NCBI GenBank assembly: GCA_030248215.1
Contig: JASANG010000764.1
Coordinates: 1-64,000, forward strand
Direction of reading: 5' to 3'
Length of the DNA: 64,000 nucleotides
Source: Enoplolaimus lenunculus
Taxonomy: Eukaryota > Nematoda > Enoplea > Enoplida > Thoracostomopsidae
Position numbers and translations under genes: made by a program. This document shows positions 60,481 through 64,000 of this stretch, piece after piece; position 1 is the first letter of the stretch, and each line of letters begins with the position of its first letter. Under the pieces are notes generated by a model. It did no database searches. It saw only the letters and a list, made by a program, of their open reading frames with translations, and had not been told where the DNA came from.

Positions 60481-61341
60481 GGAACTATAATCAATCCACA
60501 TTTTTAGGTTTTCACTACGCATGTCAATTCAAAATAGATTTAAGAGTTGAAGTTGAATTTATGCAGGAAACAAGGAAAACCGTTTTGAACGGGAAAAATT
60601 TCTATCTGCTAACTTTTCGTTTTACTTGTAAGTATCAGTTAGATTTCGCGTTTGCTGCACGAACCAACTGTTAATACTTCCACAACGTCGTCTTAGCTAA
60701 GAAATTTTTCTAGCCAACGTAAAATATTTTTACGCAGTTTAAAGATTAATTTCCAGCGACAGGCAAACCTATTAACAATCGTTCAAATCGCATTAAAATA
60801 TTTGCTGGTTGGCATTTTAAGATAATAAATTTTGCATTTTTTTGCGTGAAATATTACTTAAACTGCGTTCGCTGGTTATAATTCATTTGTTTCGCAGTCT
60901 ATATGACTCGTGCTGTGACGAAACGTTAACCAAACGCATGCTGAAGTATTACTTCGTATGCGTCAAAAAATTTCCAATTATGCAAGTTTGACATGGATAT
61001 CCATAAACAAACAGGGGCATATTCAAGGTTGAAATAACACCATATTTCCACTTAAACTAGCTCCAGAGATCCGAAACAGAGATCTGAACGCAGCCTTTAT
61101 AACATCATCGGCTTGATTTTTAGTATCAAGAAGCTAGTCCACTACGTTTACTCATGCAAATGGTATTTATACCCTCCGAAACCAAATTCTGGCAACGCCC
61201 TATCATTAGCTAATGCCGCTAGCTATGTAATTATTTTAATTTTTGTTTTTCAAATATTAACGCCTTTTTTTGCTGAAAAACCTTGAATTTAGCGTTTTTA
61301 AACTATATGATACGCAATTTTTGTTTCTGTCTTAATATAGT

Positions 61342-61501
61342 GGGCACGGGTAAAGATCAGGGGCGAAACGTTTTTCTGTCTGGCTACAAAAGAGTAAGCT
61401 CAAGCTTTAGTCTAATTTCTTGCTTGGCTTAAGCTTAGGCTTAGGCTTAGGCTTAGGAATATGCTTATAATACTGATCCGGCCCTGTCCTTTACCGTGGC
61501 C
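61342..61501 (+). mobile_element. Telomere-cored TIR element B18
   Basis: Ends GGGCACGGGTAAAGATCAGG and CCTTTACCGTGGCC; core of three adjacent TTAGGC hexamers. Confidence 0.75.
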
Positions 61502-61904
61502 ACCATTTGTGAACTGGGTGATAAAAAAAGTTTGTGTTCAAAAAACATTTATTTAAACGCTATTTTGTGAACCACTGAGAGGACAGGCAAAAAAGTCGTA
61601 AAATCATTTCACATTTCTTGCCATAATTAAGCATCATTTAAAAACATTCACAGTATCGGTTTTTACGTCACAACTTTTTAAAAAAAATTAAAAGTTGGTT
61701 TGATAAATTTTGCTGAAAAATTTAGTAAATAAATTTTACTGTAAATTTTTTGGGGCAAAGATTTAATTAATGAACTGTAGAACATTTCAAAAATCATTCA
61801 TGGTCAATGTGTCTAGGATAAGATTTCAAGGTTGAAGTTGGTTGTGCAGTTTAGCAAACGGTACCTTGTACGCAACAAGTATTTTCAGTTTTAATGTCTG
61901 TATA

Positions 61905-62103
61905 CACTGCAAAAAATGGTGAATCAAATTGACTCTCTCCGAAATAGGCCTTTCCTGACTACATAAACTGAGTCAAAATTAGACTCCGTCTGAGTCAAAA
62001 TAGACTCAACATAACTCGGAGGAGTCCAATTTTGACTCAGTTTGTGTAGTCAGGAAAAGCCTGTTTCGGAAAGAGTCAATTTGACTCACCATTTTTTGCA
62101 GTG
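61905..62103. mobile_element. Palindromic MITE, family D, copy 4
   Basis: CACTGCAAAAAATGGTGAAT to the inverted end TTTTTTGCAGTG, flanked by TA; the two arms are almost identical. Confidence 0.8.
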
Positions 62104-62154
62104 TACATTGAGCATATTTAGTTGTTACACAAATATTTGCAAAAATTAGTCGCC

Positions 62155-62280
62155 CCTGTTCTGCTATATATTGACCGGCTTATAGGTATAGAGCTCATTC
62201 TTACGCTTGGGTTTAGGCTTAGGCTTAGGAATATGCTTATACTACTGTTCCGCCCGTGTTCTATGCATTAGCTAAAAGTA
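62155..62280 (+). mobile_element. Telomere-cored element B19, partial
   Basis: Core TTAGGCTTAGGCTTAGGA and right end CCGCCCGTGTTCTATGCATT; the last 27 bp are directly repeated just after (to about 62310). Confidence 0.6.
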
Positions 62281-62323
62281 CGTCCCTGTTCTATGCATTA
62301 GCTAAAAGTACGTGGACAAAGGC

Positions 62324-62498
62324 CAATGGCGTATCCATGGGGGGCCCACCCCGGCCGTGGCCCCCCCAACAGCATCTCGACAAAAATTATATAGCAATTT
62401 TATGACAATAATTCGTGGTTTGCGTGCGGGTCAAAAGTAAGTTTATTACCTGTGAAATTTTGCCCCCCCCCCATTTTGAGATCCTGGATCCGCCACTG
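62324..62498. mobile_element. hAT-like MITE, family F, copy 2
   Basis: Same ends and inner CAACAGCATCTCGACAAAAA as copy 1; the 8-bp duplication ACAAAGGC is exact (62316-62323 and 62499-62506). Confidence 0.88.
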
Positions 62499-62521
62499 AC
62501 AAAGGCTGACTATGATTTCAG

Positions 62522-62772
62522 CAGCTATTTTGAAATGTGTGTTTGAGACTCCGTCAGCCTATATTCCTCGCGATATAGGTACAGTAAAATCGGCTTGGAC
62601 GTCCCCCAAAATATAATGCCACCGTTAAAATACCAGAAACCAAGCGAGGACAGTGATTTTTCAAGGAAACAGGAACTCGTTTACATTGTATCATGTGGTA
62701 AACAAAATAGATTTTAAGTATTGAACATATTATTTACAGACCTCAAGTTGTTCGGTGGTCTGAAGAAGGCAC
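62522..62772 (+). CDS. Two possible exons of an unidentified gene running off to the right
   Basis: 62522-62578 follows tgatttcag and ends ATA G|gtacag; in one frame it reads AILKCVFETPSAYIPRDI. 62740-62772 follows tatttacag and reads on in matching phase (G|AC): DLKLFGGLKKA, ending C|gtaaca. The two together look protein-like, and splice phases agree, but I do not recognise the family, and neither earlier nor later exons were found. An 8-bp-duplicated hAT-like MITE ends 23 nt before the first acceptor. Confidence 0.3.
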
Positions 62773-62872
62773 GTAACATTTTAAAATTTTGGTTTAAAAA
62801 TTCAATCTTAACATTTAATTAATTTTTTGCTTAAATTAAAAAATGTTTAAGAAACTTATTGTTAGAACATGT

Positions 62873-62968
62873 GGCCCATGTTACTTTAAGGGGCGTCCAG
62901 GTTTTTGGTGGGTCCATAAATGAGTAAGTTTAGATTTTAGATTACATTTTTTTGTTTAAGCTTAGGCT
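62873..62968 (+). mobile_element. Telomere-cored TIR element A11, interrupted by SINE S1
   Basis: Left end GGCCCATGTTACTTTAAGGG is intact; the core breaks off at GCTTAGGCT where the SINE begins. No right end was seen after it. Confidence 0.75.
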
Positions 62969-63374
62969 TGTAAGCATGTGAGACATGCTTGTCCTAGTGC
63001 ATATGCAGTAAATGCAATGCACATTGTGTTGTACAGTCGACACATAGTCGACGAAAAATGCAGTTGGACGGGCGGGCTACGTGGCGCAGTGGTAGAGTTC
63101 TCGCTTTAAGGATCCATAGGCTGAGAGTTCGATCCCCTCTCTAGCCCGCTTTTCCAGCTGCTTGGTAGAAAGGTCTGATGTCCCGGTTCCTACCTAGACT
63201 GACATGGGGGCCACGCCGTGAGCGCAATGGTAAACTGCCGCGCTATGAGCACAGTATCCAGTCGAAAATAGGATGGACGGTCAAGGGTTGAAAATAAGGG
63301 CATGTAAGCATGTGAGACATACTTGTCCTAGTGCATATGCAGTAAATGCAATGCACATTGTGTTGTACAGTCGA
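62969..63374 (+). repeat. SINE S1, copy 2, with repeated leader
   Basis: Leader 62969-63060, tRNA-like part about 63079-63150 (TGGCGCAGTGGTAGAG and GAGTTCGATCCC), tail, then a second copy of the first 72 nt of the leader at 63303-63374 with about one difference. The second unit is cut off where a family T element begins. The tail contains a second weak tRNA-like stretch (GAGCGCAATGGTAAACTG). The insertion sits inside telomere-cored element A11. Confidence 0.7.
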
Positions 63375-63490
63375 CTAGGGTTTAGGGACGCTATCCGCTT
63401 ACGGACTCTTATTAAGGTTACGGACTCCTACTGATTGGACTCAAAATACAGAACCCTGTTATTACCCCGTCTTATTCGGATTACTACAGT
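63375..63490. repeat. Family T repeat, copy 4, partial
   Basis: TAGGGTTTAGGGACGCTATC to GTCTTATTCGGATTACTACA; abuts the truncated second unit of SINE S1. Confidence 0.6.
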
Positions 63491-64000
63491 AGGGCGTTTC
63501 AAACAGGCCTTTAAAGTGTTAAATTTTGGCAAACGTTTTTTGATTAGACTTAAGGTTTTGGCTTAGGCTTACGCTTAATCTTTTAAAGGAAATATACAAG
63601 AGCCTAAACTTGTCTTTAATAGAAAAATAGAACTACTGAAAAACACGTAGTTTACTCACTTACTGTACCAGTTTGTCTCTGTAATATATTTAAACCAACA
63701 TTTTGGACTGCCTAACGTTGAAATTAAACGTTTTTGAGACGGCCTGGAGGCCGTCTCTATTAAAAGTAGTTGATGTTTCGGGGTGTAAATTTTACCAAAT
63801 TTGCAAAATGGAAAAAATGATAATTCCAGCGTTTTTAATTAAAGTTTTCGTTTTCTAGGGTAAATTGAAGTTGTAAAAAGTTTGTTTTCAACAATATGGA
63901 AAAAACAAAATTTTTTCGAGGGCTGGTTCAAAATTGACCCCCTTGAAAAAGCGTTATTTGCCCCCCCTGATTTTGAAAAACCTATTTTTGATCTTGCAAC

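Larger units (their letters stand above)
54387..62521. other. Gene-poor stretch after the collagen
   Basis: Holds A10, B15-B19, D copies 2-4, T copies 2 and 3, G copy 4, H copy 3, I copy 3 and F copy 2. Open frames are short and follow repeats. Confidence 0.6.
62773..64000. other. Right edge, repeats only
   Basis: A11, SINE S1 and T copy 4, then about 500 bp with a stray TTAGGC-like run (63550-63575) and C-rich tracts near 63940-63970. No exon recognised. Confidence 0.5.

Noticed and set aside
63079-63150. tRNA gene on the plus strand
   Set aside because: Control boxes are present but arms do not pair properly and the sequence recurs, with its flanks, as SINE S1.

Overview
The window looks like nuclear DNA of a nematode. 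A gene with the N-terminal layout of nematode cuticle collagens lies at 51969-54386, and the nematode-type telomere hexamer TTAGGC occurs throughout, inside dispersed repeats. The DNA is AT-rich, introns are long (0.1 to about 2.5 kb) and repeats are very dense, unlike the compact Caenorhabditis style. I cannot name the species; an early-branching or repeat-rich lineage is only a guess.

Five genes are well supported, all with GT-AG introns whose phases I followed by hand. On the minus strand, rpl-34 (ribosomal protein eL34) has four exons at 14834-16905. Diverging from it on the plus strand is the TFIIE beta gene, seven exons at 18077-21354. Then come an AKAP7-like 2H-phosphoesterase gene (exons from at least 22177 to 27664), a large SLC9C-type (sperm NHE-like) Na+/H+ exchanger with transporter, four-helix sensor-like segment and cyclic-nucleotide-binding domain (14 or 15 exons, 29185-46790), and the collagen (five exons). 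Two short exon-like stretches at 62522-62772 may belong to a further gene that leaves the window on the right. No gene was found in 1-14833, 46791-51968 or 54387-62521.

Most of the rest is non-autonomous DNA transposons. The most unusual are about thirty copies of two related inverted-repeat families (A and B below), plus one copy of a third (C), whose middle is made of degenerate telomere hexamers (TTAGGC) and whose ends resemble ordinary transposon ends; several have 8-bp target-site duplications. About ten of the B copies lie in introns of the exchanger gene, some within 20 nt of a splice site. Also present are hAT-like elements with perfect 8-bp duplications, Tc1/mariner-like palindromic MITEs, two tRNA-derived SINE families, foldback elements, minisatellites with 30-bp units, and one inverted-repeat element holding a fragment of a Gypsy/Ginger-type integrase.

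The genes have no evident joint pathway. Two are core housekeeping genes (translation, RNA polymerase II initiation) sharing a divergent upstream region; the exchanger would be a specialised, perhaps sperm, membrane protein; the collagen is a cuticle component. Coordinates of repeats are approximate to several bases unless a target duplication is stated.
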